A stretch of DNA of 64,000 nucleotides from the NCBI GenBank assembly GCA_050031985.1, contig JBNAIG010000022.1:1-64000 (forward strand). The letters are read 5' to 3'. Positions within the stretch are counted from its first letter, which is position 1, and each line of letters starts with the position of its first letter. This document shows, one piece after another, positions 44,305 to 53,168 of the stretch. The stretch comes from SZUA-368 sp028533045 (lineage in GTDB: Bacteria > Spirochaetota > Spirochaetia > DSM-2461). Position numbers and translations under genes: made by a program. The notes below the pieces were generated by a model. That model ran no database searches, had not been told where the DNA came from, and saw nothing but the letters and a program-made list of their open reading frames with translations.

Positions 44305-45003
44305 ATGGATTGGAAAATGTTTTTTAGTACTTTTGCGTTGATATTTCTTGCCGAACTGGGTGATAAAACCCAACTCACCGCTCTGGCTCGAAGCGCCTCC
44401 GGGGGAAAATGGGTGGTGTTCTTTGCTGCCTCCCTGGCTCTTGTCTGCTCTACCCTTGTGGCAGTCCTTTTTGGCTCGGTCATTCGAAAATATATACCGG
44501 AACAGTACATAAAGATAACGGCGGGCTCCCTTTTTCTTATTTTTGGAACCATAACACTCATATCCGCCTTCCGGGGAGAAGAAGCCACCCCCGCTCCCGT
44601 TGTGGAAGGAACCTGTGCGCCCTGGGTATTCCGACTGGCCGCCGGTTTTGAAGAAGCCGCCATCAAGGATTACGAAAAACTGGCCCAAAAGAGTAGCGGG
44701 ACGGCCCGGGAACTCTTCCTTACCCTGGCCCAGGAAGAGAAGGACCACCTGGTCCGACTGCGGGAAGGTAACTACTGCGACGAAGAGTCCTCCGTAGACC
44801 ACAGCAACTACTCCAAACTATTTCATGATGTCGCCGAAGAGGACAGGCCTCTCCTCACCCATGCGGCGGAACACGAAAGGGCCACCGCCGAATTCTACGA
44901 AGAACTGGCCCGTCAGGTTAATCTTCCCAGACTAAAAAGTCTTTTTGCCCAATTGGCTAAAGAGGAAAACTCCCACGCAGAACGTCTCCTGGCATTAGCA
45001 TAG
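44305..45003 (+). CDS. UPF0016/GDT1 metal-transporter half fused to a ferritin-like diiron domain
   Basis: 232 residues. N-terminal part (1-90): one UPF0016 (TMEM165/GDT1) repeat with three membrane segments and the ion motif ELGDKT (17-22). C-terminal part (105-232): a four-helix ferritin-like domain with a full diiron set: Glu116, Glu145-x-x-His148, Glu191, Glu221-x-x-His224. UPF0016 proteins export Mn2+ or Ca2+; a single repeat must dimerise. MbfA of rhizobia fuses ferritin-like and VIT1/CCC1 domains as an iron exporter; this protein looks like the manganese/UPF0016 counterpart. I infer a metal sensor/oxidase coupled to export. Confidence 0.85.
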   Translation: MDWKMFFSTFALIFLAELGDKTQLTALARSASGGKWVVFFAASLALVCSTLVAVLFGSVIRKYIPEQYIKITAGSLFLIFGTITLISAFRGEEATPAPVVEGTCAPWVFRLAAGFEEAAIKDYEKLAQKSSGTARELFLTLAQEEKDHLVRLREGNYCDEESSVDHSNYSKLFHDVAEEDRPLLTHAAEHERATAEFYEELARQVNLPRLKSLFAQLAKEENSHAERLLALA

Positions 45004-45023
45004 GTTATCCCTATTTGACTAAC

Positions 45024-47831
45024 TCACACTTTCAAAAGATCTAAAAAATCCTCATCCTTCCAGAAAAAGGAAAAGTCTTCATCATCCATAAATTCCTGAC
45101 TTGTTTTTCCCAGCTCCAAGGATCGTTTGATAAACTTGAGCATCATCCCCTTCTCTCCAAAGTGAGAATAGGCACAAGCCAGGTTAAACGCCAAAAGATC
45201 ATGAGTAATATCATGGGGTAGAAATGATTCCAACCATCTTAAAGCTCCTCTATCATCGATAAAACAGACACCGGCCGCGAGATAGTGAAGGGCATACATT
45301 CTTGAGACAACCTCTCTCTCCATAACTGAGAAGTAGGCTTTACAAATTTCAGTAAATTGAGCCCAACTCCTCTTGCTTCCATCAGAATCAACCAAGTCGA
45401 TAAGATCATAACCAAGATTCCCATTTGTAAAGGAGACGGGCTTCGCAATCTTTTGGGCAAGTTCTCTAAGCCGCTCAATTCTCCTGTCCCTCAAGTCATA
45501 ATCCATTCTGTAGTTCTTACATATTGACCTCATACGAGACATCTCTTCTGTATAGACCTCATTCAGTCCACCCATATACATTGCAGCGTACTCACGTAAG
45601 GGGTGAATTCTATCCATGGGTTCACATTTATAATCCATCTTCTCTATAAGGTTCATCACAATCTTTGATTTTGTATCGCAGGAAATATTTATCGAATCGA
45701 TATACTCAACAACACAACGTCCTTTTCCTGGCTTCCACTCTATGAAAAAACCGAGTCCCCTTTCCCAACTCTCTTCGGGCAGATCAAAATCATTCAAGGA
45801 TGTTATTACCTCGTAGTAGTTCTTCTTTAAGAAAGTCTCATCCATATTATCCAGCTCTTCAAGCAACCAGATCTTATCGTCCAAATCTCTGGACTCGACC
45901 ATCTGTACAAGCTCTGCTTCCGGCATCCTTCTGTCCACGTTATCTTTAAAACGACTCTTTTTTTTAGCAGGCAGAACCTTAAGAATTGACTTTTGAAGGG
46001 AAGAGAAATAGGGATTACCAAAATCTGAATAGTGTATATACTTATCCCTATAGGCAAAGAATAGCTCCAAAAGCTTCTCAAACTGCTCGCCACGCTTTAT
46101 TCTCTTAAAGGCCGGAACATAACAGCGGTCGCCCCCATCTCCCCCGTTACAGTTCAACATATCACCGTGCCCCTCATTTAAAAGACGGATTAGCGCTTCC
46201 GTCTCAAAGTCGGGAAAGAGGTCATCATAGAGCTGATCCAATACGGTATTTTCCCGATATCGGTATCCGTAGTAACGACAGGCTTTGCGAAATATCTCTA
46301 CAACCTTCACCTGAGCCAGTTCGTCCTTTCGACGGATAATTTCCCTAATCGCTAAGAGAGTTATTTCATAGTTATCCAACCCGGCAGAACGCAGGGAAAT
46401 GTCCACGAGGAGAACAAGACTTTCGCTTGAGAGTTCCTGTCTATGGAATTCAAACCCCTCGTCCAGGATTTTAAGGTGAACTATCTCGTATTCATCTTCC
46501 TCCTCTCCGAAGAAACCGGCAAGGGGATTAGTCTCATCGTGACAGTTAAGATCTACGTGCTTCTTTAGATGAACGAGAGCCTCTTCAAAGAGGACGAGAT
46601 CTTCGCTCTTTACCTTTTCCAGTACCGAGTCAAGAGTGGGAATATCTTTTAGATTTACCCTCATCTCCCACTTCTCAACATCATCATCAGCGTTTTCCCT
46701 TTCTAAGGTGGGATGAGCATAGAGAGGCTTAAGATCGTCCAGTTGGTCACAGCCGGAAATGTTAATTGACTCCAGATCATTAAGCTGTGAAATGACCTCT
46801 ATCGATTCAAGGCTAAAGCAACCTTCAAGATCCAGTTTCTTTAAAGGAAGCCCCGAGAGGCCATCTATACTTTCTAGAATATTGGCACTGGAAAGGTTAA
46901 GAGTCTCCAACTTCTTTAATTCAATAAACCCTTCACAATTTTCTAACCGTGAGTGATCACAACTGAACTCTTTAAGATTTCCAGCGTCCCTGAGAAATTC
47001 TATATTTTCAACACCGCAACTATTCAGGCTAAGAGATTCCAGAGAAGGTAGTTTTCCAATGAGATCAGTAAGAGGATGAAGGTAAAAACTGTTATGAGAA
47101 TTATGTAGGTCCCAGACGCCCTTATTGAAAGCTTTGTCCATATTCAGTTTTCTAAGAGACCGCAAATTGATAAAATTACCGGGTATTGTTTTAATTTCAC
47201 AATTGAAGTGAAGCTCTTCAAGCCATGAAAGTTCACCAAGGACAAGGGGAAACTCCCTCATCCGCTCTTCCATCACTCGCAAAGTTTTAAGAAGTTTTAA
47301 TTCTTTAAAGCTTCCCGGGAGAGTTGTTATCTTCGTTGAATAAAGAGCTAAATCTTCCAACTCTTGCAAAGCTCCTATATCTTCGGGAAGTTCACCTATA
47401 GAAAACGCCCCTTTTACTTCATCACTAAGACAATCAAAACCCTGTCCATGATACCCCCAAATCGTTAACTTTTTTAAATGGGGTACTTTCTGTAACAAAA
47501 TCTTAATATCCCGCTCAATATGACAAGCGACAAAGCTAAGCTCCTCCAAATGGGGAAGTTCCGGAAGTTTGGTCATATCACAAAAAGATCGAAGTGTGAG
47601 TTTGCGAAGATTCGTAAGTTTCTCAAGATTAGCGGGGGGCTCATAAAAACCTTCCCCACTCAAGCAGAGTTCTTCAAGTTTATCAGAATCGGCTAACTCT
47701 AAAGACAGATCGATAGAACCTGTAATTCCATTGATCTCGATCCTGTTTTTTTCGGGATGCTCTAAAAGTATGTCCTTATCATATGCCTCTTTTGAAACAT
47801 CTATTTTTAGACCATGCTCGTAGTATTCCAT
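45024..47831 (-). CDS. Leucine-rich-repeat protein with C-terminal helical/TPR region
   Basis: About 935 residues from the ATG at 47829-47831 after AAAGGA; an in-frame GTG upstream is less likely. Residues about 40-400 hold more than a dozen LRRs: LEELCLSG, LRKLTLRS, LESLSLNSCGVENIEFL, KKLDLEGC. From about 400 the chain becomes helical without clear family, and it ends in a TPR-like unit: AFNLACAYSHFGEKGMMLKFIKRSLELG. No signal peptide, so cytoplasmic. Role unknown; LRR proteins of this kind may act in protein binding or defence. The gene is AT-rich relative to the window and neighbours an IS3 remnant. Confidence 0.75.
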   Translation of the reverse strand: MEYYEHGLKIDVSKEAYDKDILLEHPEKNRIEINGITGSIDLSLELADSDKLEELCLSGEGFYEPPANLEKLTNLRKLTLRSFCDMTKLPELPHLEELSFVACHIERDIKILLQKVPHLKKLTIWGYHGQGFDCLSDEVKGAFSIGELPEDIGALQELEDLALYSTKITTLPGSFKELKLLKTLRVMEERMREFPLVLGELSWLEELHFNCEIKTIPGNFINLRSLRKLNMDKAFNKGVWDLHNSHNSFYLHPLTDLIGKLPSLESLSLNSCGVENIEFLRDAGNLKEFSCDHSRLENCEGFIELKKLETLNLSSANILESIDGLSGLPLKKLDLEGCFSLESIEVISQLNDLESINISGCDQLDDLKPLYAHPTLERENADDDVEKWEMRVNLKDIPTLDSVLEKVKSEDLVLFEEALVHLKKHVDLNCHDETNPLAGFFGEEEDEYEIVHLKILDEGFEFHRQELSSESLVLLVDISLRSAGLDNYEITLLAIREIIRRKDELAQVKVVEIFRKACRYYGYRYRENTVLDQLYDDLFPDFETEALIRLLNEGHGDMLNCNGGDGGDRCYVPAFKRIKRGEQFEKLLELFFAYRDKYIHYSDFGNPYFSSLQKSILKVLPAKKKSRFKDNVDRRMPEAELVQMVESRDLDDKIWLLEELDNMDETFLKKNYYEVITSLNDFDLPEESWERGLGFFIEWKPGKGRCVVEYIDSINISCDTKSKIVMNLIEKMDYKCEPMDRIHPLREYAAMYMGGLNEVYTEEMSRMRSICKNYRMDYDLRDRRIERLRELAQKIAKPVSFTNGNLGYDLIDLVDSDGSKRSWAQFTEICKAYFSVMEREVVSRMYALHYLAAGVCFIDDRGALRWLESFLPHDITHDLLAFNLACAYSHFGEKGMMLKFIKRSLELGKTSQEFMDDEDFSFFWKDEDFLDLLKV

Positions 47832-48115
47832 AATTGATCCTTTTATCTCTTTTTTCACTTTAACTCAAGGCGCTCATAACGCCTTATCCAGGCATTCAAA
47901 ACGGGGGAGTAATTCGCCCATATTCTCTCCCCGTTTTATATAACTATGCATATTTTATTGAGAGCAATCGTTATTTTACATAACCCAAAAGGGGAATTTA
48001 TCTACCCCCCCTTGGGGAGTTTTTAATAGTATTTCAGAAACGACTCACCATGAGCTCAACCCATACTAATTATCCGCTGTTAAATAGAGCGGTTGAACTC
48101 ATATAGTTACCCCTG
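47832..48115. other. Intergenic region upstream of the LRR gene
   Basis: AT-rich, mostly structureless. It contains a 6-bp hairpin AAGGCG/CGCCTT (47867-47885) and an imperfect 12-bp inverted repeat: ATGAGCTCAACC (48050-48061) and GGTTGAACTCAT (48091-48102), with an inner CCGCT/AGCGG stem. The repeat lies just before the transposase remnant and could be an old IS end. No gene is visible. Confidence 0.4.
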
Positions 48116-48365
48116 TGCTACCTGCCAGATGAGAACGCAGAAATACCATTAGACAGTGTAAATTGGGAGTTTGAGGCTAGCTGCCCCCATCCGTTGTGGG
48201 TTTCGGACTTCACCTATGTTGTCATTTGGACAGGGTTTGCCTATGCAGTTTCGTGATTGATGTCTTCTTAATAATGATTGTGGGATACGGCGTTTCTCGT
48301 TCTATGAATACAGAACTCACTTTATCGGGCTCAACGAAAACAGTCTCCGAGAAATCTGGCAAAGA
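48116..48365 (+). pseudogene. Decayed IS3-family transposase (orfB integrase core) fragment
   Basis: Reading from 48116, the frame gives a fragment ending in PHPLWVSDFTYVV.WTGFAYAV, the start of an IS3 rve core (first catalytic Asp in the SDFTY motif), then hits TGA at 48254-48256. One base shift later the match goes on as FVIDVF..MIVGYGVSRSM (second Asp region), then decays into STKTVSEKSGKD. So a single frameshift splits the conserved core and the ends are lost. The fragment ends next to the stop of the chemotaxis gene (48366). Confidence 0.8.
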
Positions 48366-49982
48366 TCAATTCTCGAATTCCCGATTCAGTTCCCGGCTCT
48401 GATTTTCCAGATCGTTAGCCAGAGTCAGAAGATCCGTCATAGACTGGCGGATCTGTTTGGAACCGCCGGTGATTTCAGCTGTTTCAGAAACAATTTCATC
48501 GGCCAGGGAGGCAATTTCCCCCACCGAGTCGGAAATGGTCGCTTCCGCCTCACTCACATCGCGGGACTGCTCATCCACACGAACAGTCGTGTCCCGGAGA
48601 GCTCCCGTGGCCGAAAGAATTTCCCGGCTTCCCGAATCAAGTTCATTCACATTCTGGCCAATCTCCATAATCGCCTGAACGAATTCCTCTATCCCTCCGC
48701 CAATATGATGAAAAGCCCCTTTGGTCTCTTCCAGAGAAGTCCCCGCCTCATCCATAGCCTTAACCAAATCTTCGATATTATTGGCTATGCTGGCAGCACT
48801 CAGGGAGGTAGATTCGGAAAGGCTCCGCACCTCACCGGCTACAACGGAAAAGCCCTTGCCCGCTTCTCCTGCGTGGGCGGCCTGAATGGAGGCATTCATA
48901 GCCAAAAGATTGGTCTGGCTGGCTATGTCCGTAATAAGAGTAGCCGTATGCTTAATCCCTTCTAGAAGAGCCTTTGCCTTTTCAAAGGCCACAAGCGATC
49001 CTCCTACCGTATCGATACCGGAGGAAGCCTTTGCTTTGAGTACTTGAGCCCCTTCTGTGCGGGAAGAAATAATCTGGGACACATTCTTTATGGAAGCGGC
49101 CATCTCCTCAATGGATGCACTCGATTCCTCTACCTGCACCGACTGATCATGGGAGAGATTCGCCATATCCCGGGCTGATTGCTTTACACGACTCAACGCC
49201 AAGACAGCATTGCTGACTTTCTGATTGAGAACCTTAAAGCGGTCGTCAATAGCAAGAACGTTTTTCTCTATCTCCTGAGACGCCTGAAAAGTCTCGTTTG
49301 CGTCATCGAGCAGTCGGCCCGACTGGGAAGTCTGTTTTGCCGATTTCATAGCTACCCCACGGGCCCAGGCTTCCCTCTCCTGTGACTCCTTTAACATATC
49401 CAGAGTCGATTTCATCACCCGGTCAAAAATAATACGAATAGAGACCATGGAGGAAAAAGTTGTGACCATAGCAATTACGGGATAGAGCATTTCCCGCACT
49501 GTCATGGGAGCTCCCATGGCTTTTGCCGTGGGAATAGCCCGTAAAAAGAGATACCCCAAGGAAGAGAGAACGTAAAAAAGACTCATAACAATCAATATCC
49601 GTCGGGAGCTGAGAAAAAGAGTGGCAAAAAGAATGGATGTACCCACAGTCAGTACGTAAAGACTGAATGAATTAGGACCGGTATAACCATTAAAAACAGC
49701 CCTCAAAAGGAAAAGAAGAAACTGAAAAACCACAAAAAGGGAGTTACTTGTTCTTAGGTAAAGCCCCTTATGCAGCCAGACCAGGCAAGTCATCATGAAG
49801 AAGAGAAATATCCCGTGGGCAAAGTAGTCCCCCAGGGAAGGATGGGTAATAAAATCGCTTACAAATACGGTGGCAACGGGGAAGGCCAAAACAACAATAA
49901 AGATACGTAAAAGAGGAGCTTTTAACTGAATATCCAGGGGTGAATCGGCATAAATATCTTTAAATGATTTTCTACTGGACAT
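48366..49982 (-). CDS. Methyl-accepting chemotaxis protein with multi-helix membrane sensor
   Basis: 538 residues. Six or seven membrane segments occupy residues about 25-205, so there is no periplasmic ligand domain and the signal must be sensed in or through the membrane. No HAMP domain is evident. Then the cytoplasmic signalling coiled coil with the invariant tip IASQTNLLAMNASIQAAHAGEAGKGFSVVAGEVRSL (about 360-395), flanked by the likely methylation helices (ASIEEMAASI). Couples to CheA/CheW for the flagellar motor. Its stop borders the IS3 remnant. Confidence 0.93.
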   Translation of the reverse strand: MSSRKSFKDIYADSPLDIQLKAPLLRIFIVVLAFPVATVFVSDFITHPSLGDYFAHGIFLFFMMTCLVWLHKGLYLRTSNSLFVVFQFLLFLLRAVFNGYTGPNSFSLYVLTVGTSILFATLFLSSRRILIVMSLFYVLSSLGYLFLRAIPTAKAMGAPMTVREMLYPVIAMVTTFSSMVSIRIIFDRVMKSTLDMLKESQEREAWARGVAMKSAKQTSQSGRLLDDANETFQASQEIEKNVLAIDDRFKVLNQKVSNAVLALSRVKQSARDMANLSHDQSVQVEESSASIEEMAASIKNVSQIISSRTEGAQVLKAKASSGIDTVGGSLVAFEKAKALLEGIKHTATLITDIASQTNLLAMNASIQAAHAGEAGKGFSVVAGEVRSLSESTSLSAASIANNIEDLVKAMDEAGTSLEETKGAFHHIGGGIEEFVQAIMEIGQNVNELDSGSREILSATGALRDTTVRVDEQSRDVSEAEATISDSVGEIASLADEIVSETAEITGGSKQIRQSMTDLLTLANDLENQSRELNREFEN

Positions 49983-50144
49983 AAGAATCTCCTTGAGGGG
50001 ACTGATAATATCTACATTTTAACTCTCTACTGAGTAAATAAGCAAGAACTATTTTAACTTGTATTCAATAGTTTTTTACCCTCAAAAGGTCTATACTTAT
50101 AAAGTAACACCGGCCTTTTTAGCGAATATTTTAGGAGTTATGCC

Positions 50145-50630
50145 ATGAAATGTAAGAAAAAATGGCTGACCGTCCTACTATTGCTTGTTTTCGTCTCTGC
50201 GGGACTCACGGCCATAGATATTGATTATCACACCGGCGTAGGGATTTCCATACCCTATGTTGAATCACAAGCTGTTTTCGCTTTTCCCTCCCTATACGGG
50301 GGTCTGGGAGCAAACCTTACCCCAAAATTAGCCCTGGGCATTGAGTATGAAGTATTCGGGATGTACCTGATGGGGTACGGATTCTTCGCCCACCTTCCCA
50401 AGGCCTATCTTAAATTCGACATGGCCCCTAGTTTTACCTTAACGGGAGTTGGGGGAGTCTTCTTTCCCACGGTCTTTTCTCCCGATGATTCGGAAACAAT
50501 CACAGAAGCAAACAGGGGATTTGTCGGAGCGAGAGCCACTCTGTTCTTCCTGTACGGAGAATACCTATTCCTTATTGACGATGAGGAGCCGGTCGGCTTG
50601 CTTTCTTTGGGCGCGGCGATAAAACGTTAG
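50145..50630 (+). CDS. Small secreted protein, probable outer-membrane beta-barrel
   Basis: 161 residues, ATG after TTTTAGGAGTT. Signal peptide (about 5-23: LTVLLLLVFVSAGLTA). The mature part alternates hydrophobic and polar residues and is rich in Gly, Tyr and Phe (ITEANRGFVGARATLFFLYGEYLF), as in small outer-membrane barrels. No family recognised. Its stop overlaps the CotH gene by 4 bases, convergently. Confidence 0.65.
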   Translation: MKCKKKWLTVLLLLVFVSAGLTAIDIDYHTGVGISIPYVESQAVFAFPSLYGGLGANLTPKLALGIEYEVFGMYLMGYGFFAHLPKAYLKFDMAPSFTLTGVGGVFFPTVFSPDDSETITEANRGFVGARATLFFLYGEYLFLIDDEEPVGLLSLGAAIKR

Positions 50631-51895
50631 TCGGAGACATAGCTTAGAGCCAGGCTGTGTACTTCGCTTATCCATTCCTTTATGTACGCCACTTCCTCTT
50701 CGGGAGTGGTGTAATCATCCCGGTCCCACTGGTCCATATACTTATCTTTCCATTCGGACCAATCCCTGTTGGCGGCGTCCTCTATCTCTTCCCAGATAGC
50801 ATCTATCTCGGCCAAAAGATCATCAATATCCCAGTTACCCCCATCGGCCAACAGGGTCGCATAAACCGCATTTTGTTCTTCCGAAAAGGAAGAAAGAGCC
50901 ACAAGCCGTTCTGAAATAGCATTTTCCGTAGTGTAGTAACTCTTGAAAAGGGCGGGCTCCCGATTTGTCTCCCCATCCTGTCCCAAACTCTCGTTAAAAT
51001 CCCAGGGGATATAATACCAGGGGCCGTTCGGGTCATTGTAATGATAGGCGTTCTTTGCCATGGCATCACCCGCATCGATGAGAGTCGTAAAAAACCACCA
51101 GCCGTAATAGCTGTCCAGACTAGCGGTGCTCTCAAAACCGCTTTCCGAATCTTCCAACTCAGAATCGCTGCTATCATTGATAAAATAGATAAAATCTATC
51201 AGGTCGTCATAGGCTCCTTCGGTCCCCATCTCCGGGTAACCGGATTTTTTTTCAAAGCCTGTATAGAGCTCATCGTGAATGTAAAAGTTGGCATCATGGG
51301 TAAGGGCCTTAAACAGATTTCCTCCGGTCGTCAGACCGTCAGCTAAAGGATTTACCTCACCGGAGGCACAGCGTTCAAGATAGTTCTCATCTATCGATTC
51401 AATAACCGTATACATCCCTTCGTACTCGCCATTTGTATAAACCACGGCACTGTCCGTTTGAACCACCGGGCTTTGATAGGTTCCGTCACCCCCGTCATGC
51501 ATGAGGGCCCACATTTTTTGGGCAATCCGGTTTCGTAAGTGAGAATTGTCGTCAAAGTCCGCAAGAAGGAGTATTTTCTCTCTATTATTAAAGCCTGAAT
51601 CCCCCAAAGAGGAATCGGAGAAGAGATCGTCCTCGGAGAAACGCAGGGTATAGCTCTTTTTAGGATAATAGGCCGTACTGGCCCCCCGGATTTTGCCCTC
51701 CCCCTCATATTCATGTCCTTTGTAAATTATTGTTACCGGAGAATAATAATCCTTGCTGACCGGTTTGGGATGAATATAGAAAATGGGCAAGCCCGACTCT
51801 TCCTGTTCCGTATAGGGGTTAACCGAATCGTCGTCCATAATAAAGGAGCAGCCAAATAGGGTTACAAGAATGGCTAAAAGCAAGATCTTTTTCAT
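50627..51895 (-). CDS. CotH kinase family lipoprotein, copy 1
   Basis: 422 residues. Lipobox LFGC (Cys16). CotH fold: IYKGHEYEGEGKIRGAST, LLADFDDNSHLRNRIAQKMW, GEYEGMYTVIESID and the metal-binding WYYIPWDFNESLG. CotH proteins are atypical protein kinases that phosphorylate surface proteins, as in Bacillus spore coats. A lipid-anchored CotH would act at the cell surface or in the periplasm. Very similar to the next gene upstream (51897-53168); a tandem duplication. Last gene of the VTC-DUF4956-porin-CotH-CotH operon. Confidence 0.88.
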   Translation of the reverse strand: MKKILLLAILVTLFGCSFIMDDDSVNPYTEQEESGLPIFYIHPKPVSKDYYSPVTIIYKGHEYEGEGKIRGASTAYYPKKSYTLRFSEDDLFSDSSLGDSGFNNREKILLLADFDDNSHLRNRIAQKMWALMHDGGDGTYQSPVVQTDSAVVYTNGEYEGMYTVIESIDENYLERCASGEVNPLADGLTTGGNLFKALTHDANFYIHDELYTGFEKKSGYPEMGTEGAYDDLIDFIYFINDSSDSELEDSESGFESTASLDSYYGWWFFTTLIDAGDAMAKNAYHYNDPNGPWYYIPWDFNESLGQDGETNREPALFKSYYTTENAISERLVALSSFSEEQNAVYATLLADGGNWDIDDLLAEIDAIWEEIEDAANRDWSEWKDKYMDQWDRDDYTTPEEEVAYIKEWISEVHSLALSYVSD

Positions 51896-51896
51896 A

Positions 51897-53168
51897 CTAC
51901 TCCGTAAAATAGGTTTGAGCCTGACTGTGGACCTCTTCTATCCACTCCTTGATATACTCAACCTCTTCCTGGGGTGTATTATAATTGTCCCGATTATCCC
52001 ATTCGTCGATAAAGGTATCGCCCCACTCAACCCAGTCATCATTGGCCGCATCTTCTATCTCTGCCCAGATCTCATCTACTTCGGCAAGCAGTGTATCCAA
52101 ATCCCAATTACCACCGTCGGCCAGTAAATCAGTATAAAGAGTGCTATACTCCTCTTCAAAGGTAGATAGTTCTACAATGCGATTAGCGATGCCATTACTG
52201 GATACGTACTCATCGCTGAATTCCGCATCGAGAAGCCCCGTATTGGCACTCTGGCCAAAGCTGGCATTAAAATCCCAGGGAAAATAGTACCAAAGTCCGT
52301 CCGATTCATAATAATGATAGGTATTCTTTGCCATCGAGTCGGTGGCCCGCAGAAAGGTCGTAAAAAACCACCAGCCATAATAACTATCCAGACTGGCCCG
52401 GGATTCAAAACCGCTTTCCGAATCGGTCAATTCGGAATCGCTGCTTTCATTTATATAATAAATGAAGTCGATTAAATCATCATAGGCACCTTCAACGCCC
52501 ATTTCGGGGTAACCGGATTTCTTCTCGAAGCCCGCCTCCATTTCATCACTAATGTAAAAATCAGCATCATGATCAACAGATTTGAAAAGGTCCCCTCCCG
52601 CAGACAGCCCGGAGGACAGAGGATTTACCTCACCTGAAGCACAGCGAGTAAGGTAGTTCTCATCAACCGATTCAATTATGGTATAAAGCCCCTCATAATC
52701 TCCATTCAGATAAACAACCGCACTGTCGGTCTGAATAACAGGGCTCTTATACGTCCCGTCACCCTCATCCTGCAGCATAGCCCACATATTCTGGGCAAGA
52801 CGGTTCCTCAAATGGGAATTATCATCAAAATCGGCAAGAAGCAGGATCTTGCTTCTATCACTAAAGCCTGCGTTTCCCAGGGTGGAATCATTAAAAAGGT
52901 CATCATCGGAAAAGCGAATAGTATATCCCTTTTTGGGTTTATAGGCAGAAGCATCCCCCCGGATCTTTCCCTCCGCCTCATATTCGTGCCCCCGGTAAAT
53001 TACCGTGACAGGCGTATAGAAGTCCTTGCTCACAGGCTTAGGATGAATATAGAAAACGGGCAAACCTGCCTCTTCCTGGTCCGCATAGGGATTTACCGAG
53101 TCGTCATCCAGAAGAAAAGAGCAGCCCGATATAATAAGGGCGAATAGAAGAAGTACTATCTTTCTCAT
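51897..53168 (-). CDS. CotH kinase family lipoprotein, copy 2
   Basis: About 423 residues from the ATG at 53166-53168, which overlaps the porin stop as ATGA; translational coupling. Lipobox ISGC (Cys16). Same CotH landmarks as its paralogue: LLADFDDNSHLRNRLAQNMW, GDYEGLYTIIESVDE and WYYFPWDFNASFG. The metal motif differs slightly (ASFG versus ESLG), so the pair may differ in target. Only 1 base separates the two copies. Confidence 0.88.
   Translation of the reverse strand: MRKIVLLLFALIISGCSFLLDDDSVNPYADQEEAGLPVFYIHPKPVSKDFYTPVTVIYRGHEYEAEGKIRGDASAYKPKKGYTIRFSDDDLFNDSTLGNAGFSDRSKILLLADFDDNSHLRNRLAQNMWAMLQDEGDGTYKSPVIQTDSAVVYLNGDYEGLYTIIESVDENYLTRCASGEVNPLSSGLSAGGDLFKSVDHDADFYISDEMEAGFEKKSGYPEMGVEGAYDDLIDFIYYINESSDSELTDSESGFESRASLDSYYGWWFFTTFLRATDSMAKNTYHYYESDGLWYYFPWDFNASFGQSANTGLLDAEFSDEYVSSNGIANRIVELSTFEEEYSTLYTDLLADGGNWDLDTLLAEVDEIWAEIEDAANDDWVEWGDTFIDEWDNRDNYNTPQEEVEYIKEWIEEVHSQAQTYFTE

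Noticed and set aside
44248..44802. An N-terminal extension of the DUF1643 gene
   Set aside because: It is antisense to the GDT1-ferritin fusion; the ATG at 44247 has a proper ribosome site and matches the family start.
48050..48102. Prophage attachment site or tRNA remnant
   Set aside because: The inverted repeat has no integrase or tRNA next to it; an old IS end fits better.
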